Assembly: GCA_945827785.1 (NCBI GenBank)
Contig: CALZOR010000009.1
Location: forward strand, 1-41,010
DNA from: an uncultured Bacteroidales bacterium
GTDB taxonomy: Bacteria > Bacteroidota > Bacteroidia > Bacteroidales > UBA932
DNA length: 41,010 nt
Direction: 5' to 3'
Part shown: positions 18,096-25,841 of the stretch, piece by piece
Layout: the number at the start of each line of letters is the position of its first letter
How positions within the stretch are numbered: the first letter of the stretch is position 1
Notes under the pieces: model-generated
What the model saw: the letters and a program-made list of their open reading frames with translations, nothing else
Told to the model about the DNA's origin: nothing
Database searches by the model: none
Translations under genes and position numbers: made by a program

Positions 18096-18145
18096 AAAAG
18101 ATGGGATTGACTAAATAACCCACTATTTAGTCAATCCCATCTTTT
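18096..18145. terminator. Bidirectional terminator made by inverted duplication of the mutS end
   Basis: Two perfect 22-base arms (18096-18117 and 18124-18145) flank a 6-base loop. T-rich runs follow in both directions, so it can end both yqeY and mutS transcripts. The right arm encodes the last mutS residues, MGLTK and the stop, and the left arm holds the same codons on the other strand. Confidence 0.85.
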
Positions 18146-20762
18146 CTTTCATACTGCGCAGCAGGTCAAAAGCCTGAAGCGGAGTCATATTGTTCAGGTC
18201 AGCTGCGTCAAGATCCTCCTTCAGCGATGCCAGAAGCGGGTCTTCAAGCTGGAAGAAGGAAAGCTGGAGGGAGCCGTCGCTCTCCACGCGTCCCTCCCGC
18301 ACGTTATGCGGCTTTATGATTGACGGCTTCTTTGACGAAGAGGCTTCATCGCTCTCCAGACGGTCGAGGGTTTTCTGGGCCGAATCAATCACCTGACGCG
18401 GCATACCTGCCATTCTTGCGACATGGATACCGAAACTGTGTGCCACTCCTCCCTCTGCAAGCTTGCGCAGGAAAATGACATTCTTGCCCACCTCCTTAAC
18501 GGCGATATGGAAGTTGCGGACCCTCGGATATATGGTCTCAAGGTCGTTAAGCTCGTGATAATGAGTGGCAAACAAGGTCTTTGCCCCATGGCCGTATTCG
18601 TGAATGTATTCTACGATTCCCCTGGCAATCGACATTCCGTCATAGGTCGAGGTACCCCTTCCGATTTCATCCAGAAGCACAAGGGAACGCTCGGAAAGAT
18701 TGTGTAGAATCATCGAGGTTTCGAGCATTTCTACCATGAAGGTGGATTCTCCGCGGGAAATGTTGTCCGATGCGCCCACGCGGGTGAAAATCTTGTCACA
18801 ATATCCGATTTCGGCCTCATCCGCCGGCACGAAACAGCCTATCTGTGCAAGCAGGACAATCAGGGCGGTCTGCCTCAGAAGAGCAGACTTACCGGCCATG
18901 TTCGGACCTGTAAGAATTATAATCTGCTGAGAATCAGCATCTAGGAAGATGTCGTTCGGCACATACTCTTCTCCCGGAGCCATCATGGTTTCGATGACCG
19001 GATGGCGGCCTGCCTTGATGCTTATTTTCTTGCCGTCATTCATTTTCGGACGGCAATAATTCCGCTCAAGTGCAAGGTCAGCAAATCCTGCGAGGGTGTC
19101 CAGACGGGCTATGATGCGGCAATTTGTCTGGATTGAGGAGATATTCTGCTGAATCGTTGCAACAAGCTGTGCATATATCTGTGATTCAAGCACATAGATT
19201 CTCTCTTCTGCCCCGAGGATTTTCTGCTCGTATTCCTTCAGTTCTTCGGTGATATATCTTTCGGCATTGACGAGGGTCTGTTTGCGAATCCATTCCTGCG
19301 GTACCTGGTCCTTGTAGGTGTTGCGCACTTCGAGGTAGTATCCGAACACGGAGTTGAAACCGATTTTCAGGGAGGAAATGCCGGTACGCTCGATTTCGCG
19401 CTGCTGGATGCCGAGGAGATAGTCCTTGCCATGACGTGCGATGTTACGCAGCTCGTCCAGTTCAGCGGACACCCCGCTTGCGATGACGTCTCCCTTGCCC
19501 ACAGCCGCAGCCGCTTCCGGATGCATTGTGCGTCCAAGGTAGTCCAGAAGGGCGCTGCAGTCCGCCATGGAATCCATCATCTCCTCCAAAGGAGCGACAG
19601 AGCGTCCTCTGCACAGCCGAATGATGGGCGCGGTCTGGCTCAGACCACGTCTTAGCTGCATCACCTCCCTCGGCATAATCTTGCCGGCAGCTGCGCGGGA
19701 GATGATTCTTTCGAGGTCTCCTATATCTGAAATCAGCCCCTGGAGGGTACGGAGGTCATCCTGCTGCTTTGTGAAATGTTCCACGACATCGTACCTGTCC
19801 CGAAGTTCGTTCAGGTCCATAACCGGCATAGCCAGATATGACCGCAGCAGCCTTGCCCCCATCGGGGATGAACATTTGTCGATTACGTCTATCAGTGCCA
19901 CGCCGTCCTTGCCGGCTGTGGATGTGAATATTTCGAGGTTGCGGAAGGTGAACCTGTCCATCCAGACGAAGCTGTTCTCGTCAATTCTGGAGATGGAGCA
20001 GATGTTTTTCAGTCCGACATGCTGTGTCTGCTCGAGATAGAAGAGCAGGGCTCCGGCAGAGGTTATCCCAAGTGGGAAAGTGTCTATGGCAAAGCCTTTC
20101 AGGGAATCCACTCCAAGCTGTTTCCTGAGCTTTTCCACGGAATTGTCATAGACAAAGGCCCATTCATCCATGGTTGAAATGTACCACGAGTCGCCAAATT
20201 TTTCCTTTACACCCTTCTCCCATCCCCTCTGAACGAGGATTTCCTTCGGGGAGAATGTCCCCAGAAGAGTTGAAATGTAGTCAAGACTGCCCTCGGCAAG
20301 CTGGAAAGTGCCGGTCGAGACATCAAGGAAGGCGGCGCCGCAGCGGTCTTTGTGAAAAGTCAGGCCTGCAAGGAAGTTGTTTTCTTTCTGCTGCAGAAGC
20401 TGGTCGTTGAAGGCGATGCCCGGAGTCACGAGTTCGGTGACTCCTCTTTTGACGATTTTCTTCGTGAGCTTGGGATCTTCGAGCTGGTCGCAGACAGCAA
20501 CCTTGTAGCCCGAGCGCACCAGGCGCGGCAGATACACGTCAAGCGAATGGTAGGGGAAACCGGCCATCGGGATTGCGTCCGGAGCTGCATTGGAGCGCTT
20601 TGTCAGCACGATTCCCAGCACTTTGCTGGCTATCAGGGCATCGTCACCATAAGTCTCATAAAAGTCTCCACACCGGAACAGAAGCAACGCCTCCGGGTGC
20701 TCCGCCTTCACGGCGAAGAACTGCTTCATCATAGGTGTTTCGGTCGGTTTTTTCTCTGCCAT
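18123..20762 (-). CDS. mutS: DNA mismatch repair protein MutS
   Basis: Recognizes mispaired bases and small loops and starts mismatch repair with MutL. The 879 residues carry the mismatch-binding N-terminus with the FxE motif in GDFYETYG near 32-39, the connector and lever/clamp domains, and an ABC-type ATPase with Walker A GPNMAGKS near 618-626, Walker B LVLLDEIGRGTS and THYHEL. The C-terminal tail is of the usual length and includes the SLQLSFFQLEDP beta-clamp-like stretch. The start gives MAEKKPTETPMMKQF, normal for Bacteroidota. It lies 61 bases after mrp on the same strand. Its last codons are part of the terminator stem. Confidence 0.97.
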   Translation of the reverse strand: MAEKKPTETPMMKQFFAVKAEHPEALLLFRCGDFYETYGDDALIASKVLGIVLTKRSNAAPDAIPMAGFPYHSLDVYLPRLVRSGYKVAVCDQLEDPKLTKKIVKRGVTELVTPGIAFNDQLLQQKENNFLAGLTFHKDRCGAAFLDVSTGTFQLAEGSLDYISTLLGTFSPKEILVQRGWEKGVKEKFGDSWYISTMDEWAFVYDNSVEKLRKQLGVDSLKGFAIDTFPLGITSAGALLFYLEQTQHVGLKNICSISRIDENSFVWMDRFTFRNLEIFTSTAGKDGVALIDVIDKCSSPMGARLLRSYLAMPVMDLNELRDRYDVVEHFTKQQDDLRTLQGLISDIGDLERIISRAAAGKIMPREVMQLRRGLSQTAPIIRLCRGRSVAPLEEMMDSMADCSALLDYLGRTMHPEAAAAVGKGDVIASGVSAELDELRNIARHGKDYLLGIQQREIERTGISSLKIGFNSVFGYYLEVRNTYKDQVPQEWIRKQTLVNAERYITEELKEYEQKILGAEERIYVLESQIYAQLVATIQQNISSIQTNCRIIARLDTLAGFADLALERNYCRPKMNDGKKISIKAGRHPVIETMMAPGEEYVPNDIFLDADSQQIIILTGPNMAGKSALLRQTALIVLLAQIGCFVPADEAEIGYCDKIFTRVGASDNISRGESTFMVEMLETSMILHNLSERSLVLLDEIGRGTSTYDGMSIARGIVEYIHEYGHGAKTLFATHYHELNDLETIYPRVRNFHIAVKEVGKNVIFLRKLAEGGVAHSFGIHVARMAGMPRQVIDSAQKTLDRLESDEASSSKKPSIIKPHNVREGRVESDGSLQLSFFQLEDPLLASLKEDLDAADLNNMTPLQAFDLLRSMKEKMGLTK

Positions 20763-20823
20763 ATCCGTTTCTTTATATCTGCAAATGCCTGATTATAATT
20801 TGTTTATGTCTATATCTCCGCTT

Positions 20824-21882
20824 TTATACAGCCTCGATGACCTTCTGTGCCAGTTCGAGGAAGGCGATGCCGTCGGGGCGGGTGGAAAGAGCTGCAGGCT
20901 CTCCGGTGTCGCCGCCTTCGCGGATGCTCTGCACAATCGGAATCTGACCGAGGAGAGGCATGCCATATTTTTCGGCCATCCTTTCTCCGCCGCCCTTTCC
21001 GAAGATATAGTATTTATGGTCAGGAAGTTCTTCCGGAGTGAACCACGCCATGTTCTCGACAAGGCCGAAAATCGGTTTTTCAACGCTCTTGTTGCGGAAC
21101 ATGTTCACACCTTTTTCCACGTCCGCAAGAGCTACGTCCTGAGGAGTTGTAACAATCACTGCGCCCTCCATCGGGATGTCATGTACGAGGCTGATGTGGA
21201 TGTCGCCCGTTCCCGGAGGCATATCTATGAGCAGGAAGTCCAGTTCGCCCCAGCGCACCTGCAGAATCATCTGCTTGAGGGCATTGCATGCCATAGGGCC
21301 TCTCCAGATAAGGGCCTGCTCAGGTGATGCGAAATATCCGATGGACATCCATTTGACTCCGTATTTTTCCAGAGGTACGATGACCTCTTTCTCGCCGTCC
21401 TGGAAAGCGTCCGGCATAAGTCCTTCTGTAGCAGTCATTTTCGGTACGGATGGGCCATAGACATCCGCATCGGCAAGGCCCACCTTGTAGCCAAGGCGTG
21501 CAAGCGCCACGGCAAGGTTCACTGCCACGGTTGACTTGCCTACTCCGCCTTTGCCGGAAGCTATGCCGATGATGTGTTTCACATCCGAGAGTTCTTCAAG
21601 TCCGAGGTCCAGGCCCGGTTTCTTCTTCGGAGCCTCCTCCTTGACCACCGTTTTCACTTCCACCTCGGTGCCTTGCGGGGCATTGCGTATGATTGCAGCT
21701 TTGGTGCTTCCGATCAGGTACTCTGCAAGAGGGTCGCGATGCTTGCTGAACGCAAGGGTTACTATAACCTTATTATCTTGAATGTCAATATTTTCCACCA
21801 TTCCGAGCTCCACCACGTTCTTGTCGCCTTTGGCTGGGTGCTGGACCTCGAACAGCCATTTGTTTATTTCGTTCGGTTTCAT
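20824..21882 (-). CDS. mrp: Mrp/ApbC-type P-loop ATPase, iron-sulfur cluster carrier
   Basis: A ParA/MinD-type ATPase of the Mrp (NUBP/ApbC) group that carries iron-sulfur clusters to apo-proteins in the cytoplasm. The 352 residues start with a DUF59/MIP18-like domain (about 1-80), then a deviant Walker A GKGGVGKS at 110-117, ADVYGPSVPKM and DMPPGTGD. The C-terminal CxxC that binds a bridging cluster in E. coli Mrp is absent; the region reads NMAWFTPEELPDHKYYIFG, a form I recall from other Bacteroidota. I set the start at the ATG at 21882; an upstream TTG at 21888 gives only two extra residues. A 55-bp repeat lies 10 bases upstream. Confidence 0.93.
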   Translation of the reverse strand: MKPNEINKWLFEVQHPAKGDKNVVELGMVENIDIQDNKVIVTLAFSKHRDPLAEYLIGSTKAAIIRNAPQGTEVEVKTVVKEEAPKKKPGLDLGLEELSDVKHIIGIASGKGGVGKSTVAVNLAVALARLGYKVGLADADVYGPSVPKMTATEGLMPDAFQDGEKEVIVPLEKYGVKWMSIGYFASPEQALIWRGPMACNALKQMILQVRWGELDFLLIDMPPGTGDIHISLVHDIPMEGAVIVTTPQDVALADVEKGVNMFRNKSVEKPIFGLVENMAWFTPEELPDHKYYIFGKGGGERMAEKYGMPLLGQIPIVQSIREGGDTGEPAALSTRPDGIAFLELAQKVIEAV

Positions 21883-21892
21883 AATCAACTCT

Positions 21893-21947
21893 AGTTTCGC
21901 AAGTTATAACTTATTGTGATCCTGAGGGTTGTGCCGCTTGCGAAACT
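21893..21947. repeat. 55-bp inverted-end repeat, copy B
   Basis: Opens AGTTTCGCAAG and closes CTTGCGAAACT. Its reverse complement matches copy A (10856-10910) at 48 of 55 positions with no gap, so the two copies are inverted relative to each other. It ends 10 bases before the mrp ATG in the transcript sense. Confidence 0.8.
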
Positions 21948-21992
21948 TCTTCCCACCGCACATTTCCCTTTCTACGAGGACCTATCCCTAAA

Positions 21993-22013
21993 TCCCTTCC
22001 CCCGGGGAAGGGA
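21993..22013. repeat. Short perfect palindrome in the mrp-S46 gap
   Basis: Ten-base arms TCCCTTCCCC and GGGGAAGGGA separated by one base form a perfect hairpin. It looks like a dispersed REP-type element of the kind common in Bacteroidota, and it might stop or shield transcripts of the S46 gene. Confidence 0.5.
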
Positions 22014-22046
22014 CTTACTGTCGACCTAAAGGTCTCTAAATTCGGT

Positions 22047-22067
22047 AGTTTCGCTAAATGCGAAACT
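22047..22067. repeat. Mini-palindrome sharing the 55-bp repeat arms
   Basis: AGTTTCGC and GCGAAACT form 8-base arms around TAAAT. The arms match the first eight bases of the 55-bp repeat, as if this were an internally deleted copy. It lies 15 bases after the S46 stop in transcript sense and could serve as its 3' hairpin. Confidence 0.5.
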
Positions 22068-22082
22068 TAAATATTCAAAAAT

Positions 22083-24239
22083 CTATTTCACAATATCCAT
22101 TTCGTCAATAAGGTGACGGGCACCTCCGAACTTGTCCACGATGAAGAGGACATAGCGGATGTCCACGTTGATACACCTCTGAAGGTCAGGCTCGAACATC
22201 ACGTCGCTGCTCATTGACTCCCAGTTGCCGTCAAAAGCAAGGCCGATGAGCTGTCCGTCCGCATTCATAATCGGGCTGCCGGAGTTGCCGCCTGTGATGT
22301 CGTTGTTGCTCAGGAATGCAACCGGCATCTTGCCGTTGCCCATGGCATATTCTCCGAAATCCTTGTCCTGCCACAACTGCTTGAGCTTGGCAGGAACGAC
22401 GAACTCCCAGTTGTCCGGGTCTTCTTTCTCCATCACTCCGTCCAGAGTCGTGTAATGTCTGTAGATTACTCCGTCCTTCGGAGAATAGCCTTTGACGGTT
22501 CCGTATGTGAGCCTCATTGTGAAGTTCGCATCCGGATACATTGCCTGGCCCTTCTTCCACATAAGAAGTCCCTTTGTGTATATCTGTCTTGAATCAGCAA
22601 GGGCAGAGGAAGCCTTTCTGATAACAGGTACATATTTATATATGATCTGATATATGGATTTTGAAAGGTTTGCAGCCGGGTCCTCAAACACTTCCACGCC
22701 CTTTCCGGCTATGGCTTCAGCAAGAGCCTCCCTGCTTGAAAATACTGTGTTCTCAAATATTCCATCAACATAGGAGTCGATATCCATCTGTGCAAAATCC
22801 TCGCCCAGGCCTTGAAGATAATCCTCGACGGAAGCATTTTCCCTGTAGAATTTCAGCAGGGCCTTTGCCTCGTTGCGGTCAACTGTCAGACTATAGTCGT
22901 CATACAGCGGAGAAACGGCCTCAAAGGCAGCCTTAAGAGAGGCAAGGGTGTCGCTGCCTGCCTTGAGGCTCTTGCCGAACTCATTTTTCAACATTGTGGC
23001 AAAGCCTACGACTTCTATCCGGCCGACCGACTCCGTAGCAAGAGTGTAGGAAAGCATTTCTTTTCTCTGGCTCTCCACTCCGGCAGCAATCTCTCCCATT
23101 ACATTGCCGAACTCTTTCTGTCTGTTGGCCTTCTTGCCCACCCATTCGGCGAAGGCCGCCTCTTCCTGACGCGCTCTTCCGATGATGTCAAGTTTGCCGA
23201 AAGCGAGTTTCATTCCCTGCCACTTCTTCCAGCCGTTTGAAGAACCGGAGTATTTGCTCGCATACTGAATCTTCACCTTAGGGTCTGCAAGCATCTGCTC
23301 AAGCATCACGTTCTGACGCACCGTGCGGGCTGCGATACGGATGTCGTTCTGCTCAATCTGGAACTCCAGCTCAGGGGAAGTCTGGAAACGGGTTGTCCTT
23401 CCCGGGTAGCCCATAATCATGGTATAATCCCCTTCCTGAACGCCTTTCAGAGATATCTTCAAATGGTTTTTCGGCGCAAGTGGCACATTCTCAGGAGAAT
23501 AATCTGCCGGATTGTTGTCCTTGTCCGCATATACACGGAACATTGAGAAGTCTCCGGTATGGCGCGGCCACATCCAGTTGTCGGTATCGGCTCCGAACTT
23601 TCCGATTGATGAAGGCGGAGCTCCCACAAAACGGATATCCTTGTATGTTTTGGTGACAAGAAGGTAGAAGACATTCATATTATAATAAGGAGTCAGGGTA
23701 ACCGTGCACAGAGGATAATCCTTCTCAAGCTGTTTCTTTACAGTCTCGATAGCCTCATCTACTGCCTTGTCAACCTTCTCTTCAATATCCTCTTCCCTGG
23801 CAAATTTCTTTCGTGCCTTCTGCTCAGCCTTGTCCATTATGTCGGTAACGTCCACCATATTTTCCAGAAAGGTGACAGTCAGCCCCTTGCAAGGCAGTTC
23901 CTCGCTGCGGCTCATTGCCCAGTAGCCGTTCTTAAGGTAGTCGTGCTCCACGCTGCTGAGCTTCTGGATGCTGCCGTAGCCGCAATGGTGGTTGGTTACC
24001 AGAAGTCCTTCAGACGAGATGATTTCACCCGTGCATCCGCCACCGAACTGGACGATGGCATCTTTGAGCGATGAGTTGTTGATGCTGTAGATCTGCTCCG
24101 GAGTCAGCCTGCATCCGAGCTGTTTCATCGCATCTGCGTTGAGCTCTTTCAGCAGTGGAAGCATCCACATTCCTTCGTCGGCCCTGAGGGATCCGGCAAA
24201 TACCGCAATTGCGGAGAGTATGCATAAAATACGTTTCAT
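22083..24239 (-). CDS. S46 dipeptidyl-peptidase, DPP7-like
   Basis: An exported serine peptidase of family S46 that releases dipeptides from peptide N-termini. The 718-residue reading from the ATG at 24239 opens with a signal peptide (MKRILCILSAIAVFAGSLRA). The chymotrypsin-like active site shows TNHHCGYG with His85, HTGDFSMF with the Asp, and GGNSGSP with Ser653. Family knowledge says the residue 18 after this Ser decides P1 choice: Gly in DPP7 (hydrophobic P1) and Arg in DPP11 (acidic P1). Here it is Gly (AFDGNWE), so a DPP7-type specificity is inferred. The start at 24260 would be a TTG without a signal. It follows rnhB by 25 bases and probably shares its promoter. Confidence 0.93.
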   Translation of the reverse strand: MKRILCILSAIAVFAGSLRADEGMWMLPLLKELNADAMKQLGCRLTPEQIYSINNSSLKDAIVQFGGGCTGEIISSEGLLVTNHHCGYGSIQKLSSVEHDYLKNGYWAMSRSEELPCKGLTVTFLENMVDVTDIMDKAEQKARKKFAREEDIEEKVDKAVDEAIETVKKQLEKDYPLCTVTLTPYYNMNVFYLLVTKTYKDIRFVGAPPSSIGKFGADTDNWMWPRHTGDFSMFRVYADKDNNPADYSPENVPLAPKNHLKISLKGVQEGDYTMIMGYPGRTTRFQTSPELEFQIEQNDIRIAARTVRQNVMLEQMLADPKVKIQYASKYSGSSNGWKKWQGMKLAFGKLDIIGRARQEEAAFAEWVGKKANRQKEFGNVMGEIAAGVESQRKEMLSYTLATESVGRIEVVGFATMLKNEFGKSLKAGSDTLASLKAAFEAVSPLYDDYSLTVDRNEAKALLKFYRENASVEDYLQGLGEDFAQMDIDSYVDGIFENTVFSSREALAEAIAGKGVEVFEDPAANLSKSIYQIIYKYVPVIRKASSALADSRQIYTKGLLMWKKGQAMYPDANFTMRLTYGTVKGYSPKDGVIYRHYTTLDGVMEKEDPDNWEFVVPAKLKQLWQDKDFGEYAMGNGKMPVAFLSNNDITGGNSGSPIMNADGQLIGLAFDGNWESMSSDVMFEPDLQRCINVDIRYVLFIVDKFGGARHLIDEMDIVK

Positions 24240-24264
24240 TGTTTTATAATTTATTGTCAATCAA

Positions 24265-24876
24265 TCAGAAAAGTGTCGGCTCAAGCTCCTTTGGATGGAA
24301 ACTCATCCGGTGGTGGGGCGTGTAGCCGTGGATTTTTATTGCCTCAATGTGTTCCTTCGTGGGATATCCCATGTTCCTGTCCCATCCGTACTGTGGATAT
24401 TGTCCGGAGAGTTTTCTCATATATTCGTCCCTATGGGTTTTTGCAAGTACCGAGGCTGCCGCAATACATGCATATTTCCCGTCTCCTTTGACAATGCACT
24501 CATATTTATATCCGTCGAATGGCTTGAAACGGTTGCCGTCAATCAGAAGGAAGTCTGGCCTGACGGACAGTCTCCTGACGGCCCTCTGCATCCCTGTTAT
24601 CGAGGCATTGAGGATGTTGATTGCATCGATTTCCTGGGCATCCACTTTTTCAACAGCCCATGAAACTGCCTCTTTTTCAATGATTTCCCTCAAAATGTCC
24701 CTTGATTTCTGAGTCATTTTCTTGGAATCGTTCAGAAGAGGGTGGTGGAAATCCGCCGGGAGTATGACCGAGGCCGCAAAAACAGGGCCGGCCAGAGGAC
24801 CTCTGCCGGCTTCATCGCAACCTGCTTCAATAAGGCCCGGATGCATGAAATTCAAAAGTTCAGGCTCATTGTGCAT
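24265..24876 (-). CDS. rnhB: Ribonuclease HII
   Basis: Cleaves RNA at ribonucleotides in RNA-DNA hybrids and removes single misincorporated ribonucleotides. The 203 residues hold the metal-binding motif CDEAGRGPLAGP (Asp21, Glu22), LLIDGNRF with the third acidic residue, and AASVLAKTHRDEYM with the fourth. The start is debatable: the ATG at 24876 lies only 4 bases after a strong -7 box and would make the mRNA nearly leaderless. The ATG at 24846 gives a 193-residue protein starting MHPGLIEAG, close to the usual family length. The gene is the first in the leftward set with the S46 peptidase. Confidence 0.92.
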   Translation of the reverse strand: MHNEPELLNFMHPGLIEAGCDEAGRGPLAGPVFAASVILPADFHHPLLNDSKKMTQKSRDILREIIEKEAVSWAVEKVDAQEIDAINILNASITGMQRAVRRLSVRPDFLLIDGNRFKPFDGYKYECIVKGDGKYACIAAASVLAKTHRDEYMRKLSGQYPQYGWDRNMGYPTKEHIEAIKIHGYTPHHRMSFHPKELEPTLF

Positions 24877-24880
24877 ATTG

Positions 24881-24910
24881 CAAAAGTACGAAATTATTTC
24901 GCAAATTCAA
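24881..24910 (-). promoter_or_regulatory. rnhB promoter
   Basis: On the minus strand TTG (24908-24910), a 19-base spacer, and TACTTTTG (24881-24888) match the Bacteroidota -33/-7 pattern exactly. The predicted transcript start falls at or next to the ATG at 24876. It abuts the stop of the XRE gene at 24911. Confidence 0.65.
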
Positions 24911-25300
24911 TTATTTATCTTCTGAGAGTCTTTTCTTGAGCATTAATATGATTTCATTCTTGCTGTCTATGGTTTCTGTCATTACCTTGACCATGGTCTC
25001 AAGTTCGCAGATTCGTTTTTCGAGGGTTGTGATGCGGCTTGTAAACTCCTGTTCCCGTTCCTGTAGCCGGACAGAATTATCAATTTGGGAAGGCTTGTAT
25101 CCAAGGACGATTTCCTCGGAAGAGGAGTTTGTCAGTTCCGCCATTGTGATTATGTGCTGGCTCACGACGTTTGTACTTCCTTTTTCCAGCTCCCTATATG
25201 CAGTCAGTGAAATGCCCAAAAGACCGGCCATTTCTTCCTGTGTCATATTTTTCTGCTTCCGAAATTTACAGATATTGTTTTTTATGGAGTTGTTATCCAT
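24911..25300 (-). CDS. XRE-type HTH regulator with C-terminal coiled coil
   Basis: A 129-residue protein from the ATG at 25300 (MDNNSIKNNICKFRK). Residues 9-62 make a HTH_3 (Cro/C1-type) DNA-binding domain: KNMTQEEMAGLLGISLTAYRELEKG. Residues about 77-127 are a heptad-rich coiled coil (RLQEREQEFTSRITTLEKRICELE and on), which likely dimerizes the protein. No ligand or protease domain is seen. An upstream reading to 25351 adds a hydrophobic leader that overlaps the promoter and is unlikely. It faces away from the small HTH protein gene at 25508 and ends directly at the rnhB promoter. Target genes are unknown. Confidence 0.85.
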   Translation of the reverse strand: MDNNSIKNNICKFRKQKNMTQEEMAGLLGISLTAYRELEKGSTNVVSQHIITMAELTNSSSEEIVLGYKPSQIDNSVRLQEREQEFTSRITTLEKRICELETMVKVMTETIDSKNEIILMLKKRLSEDK

Positions 25301-25323
25301 GTTTATATGTATTTTTACACAAA

Positions 25324-25331
25324 CAAAAATA
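25324..25331 (-). promoter_or_regulatory. Candidate -7 box of the XRE gene
   Basis: On the minus strand the bases read TATTTTTG, a TAnnTTTG match, 23 bases before the ATG at 25300. No TTG was found at the right spacing. Confidence 0.4.
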
Positions 25332-25398
25332 TTCCATAAGAACAAGCGCATTAAACAAGATTTTCTGGCGAATGGAAAGGAAAAGTTGTCATTCGCTC

Positions 25399-25428
25399 CG
25401 AAAATTTATTAAAACAGAAAAATTTTCG
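25399..25428. repeat. Inverted repeat between the XRE and small HTH genes
   Basis: CGAAAATTT (25399-25407) and its reverse complement AAATTTTCG (25420-25428) are separated by 12 bases. It lies in a 207-base gap between divergent regulator genes and could be an operator or a weak hairpin. The rest of this gap holds only promoter boxes. Confidence 0.4.
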
Positions 25429-25458
25429 TCACAAAAACAGATGAAACATCTTAAATTC

Positions 25459-25489
25459 TTGCAATTTTTGGGAATGACAACCAGATTTG
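25459..25489 (+). promoter_or_regulatory. Promoter of the small HTH gene
   Basis: TTG (25459-25461), 20 bases, then CAGATTTG (25482-25489), which differs from TAnnTTTG only at the first base. The predicted start near 25495 leaves a short leader before the ATG at 25508. Confidence 0.45.
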
Positions 25490-25507
25490 CATACAAAATA
25501 ACAGAAT

Positions 25508-25714
25508 ATGGTAAATGATAGTAAGAAAGGATTTGAAATCCTGTGTAATGTCCTCCTGAATTCCTCATGGACAGAAATGCCGGACTTCGAGGAACTTTGC
25601 CGGCAGATAGGTGAATCTCCGATAGAGATGGAGAACATGTTGTATAAAGAATTCGGAATGTCCGCAAAGGATTTGATTTCGGAGCTCCAAAACCAGAAAA
25701 TGCGAACGAAGTAA
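25508..25714 (+). CDS. 68-residue single-HTH protein, AraC half-domain-like
   Basis: A small protein of 68 residues with no known name. Residues about 25-62 (PDFEELCRQIGESP, then MLYKEFGMSAKDLISEL) resemble one helix-turn-helix of an AraC domain: a recognition pair followed by the FG.S..E/D-L segment. Only one HTH is present where AraC proteins have two. The N-terminus is a short amphipathic helix (SKKGFEILCNVLLNSSW). It has its own plausible promoter and ends 128 bases before the EF-G2 start, which has a separate promoter. It could regulate the neighbour or itself; this is inference from position. Start and stop are clean, with good codon use, so I regard it as real. Confidence 0.72.
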   Translation: MVNDSKKGFEILCNVLLNSSWTEMPDFEELCRQIGESPIEMENMLYKEFGMSAKDLISELQNQKMRTK

Positions 25715-25746
25715 AGTGTCCGCATGCAAATAACTGATGCGTTTTA

Positions 25747-25777
25747 TTGTTATTACTATATAAATTTCTTAGATTTG
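25747..25777 (+). promoter_or_regulatory. EF-G2 promoter
   Basis: TTG (25747-25749), a 20-base spacer and TAGATTTG (25770-25777) match the Bacteroidota consensus. A perfect hairpin GTGTCT-TTGC-AGACAC (25785-25800) lies right after the predicted start, in the leader of about 59 bases before the ATG at 25842. Confidence 0.65.
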
Positions 25778-25841
25778 CGAGGATGTGTCTTTGCAGACAC
25801 GCAATGAAACCATATTTATAAACACAATAACAGTAGAACTG

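Noticed and set aside
25724..25748. CGCAT/ATGCG hairpin after the small HTH gene
   Set aside because: Five-base stem with a ten-base loop; it is not distinct enough and overlaps the EF-G2 promoter.
25785..25841. Longer N-terminus for EF-G2
   Set aside because: It would begin inside the leader hairpin, and the family starts near MKAYSTQN.
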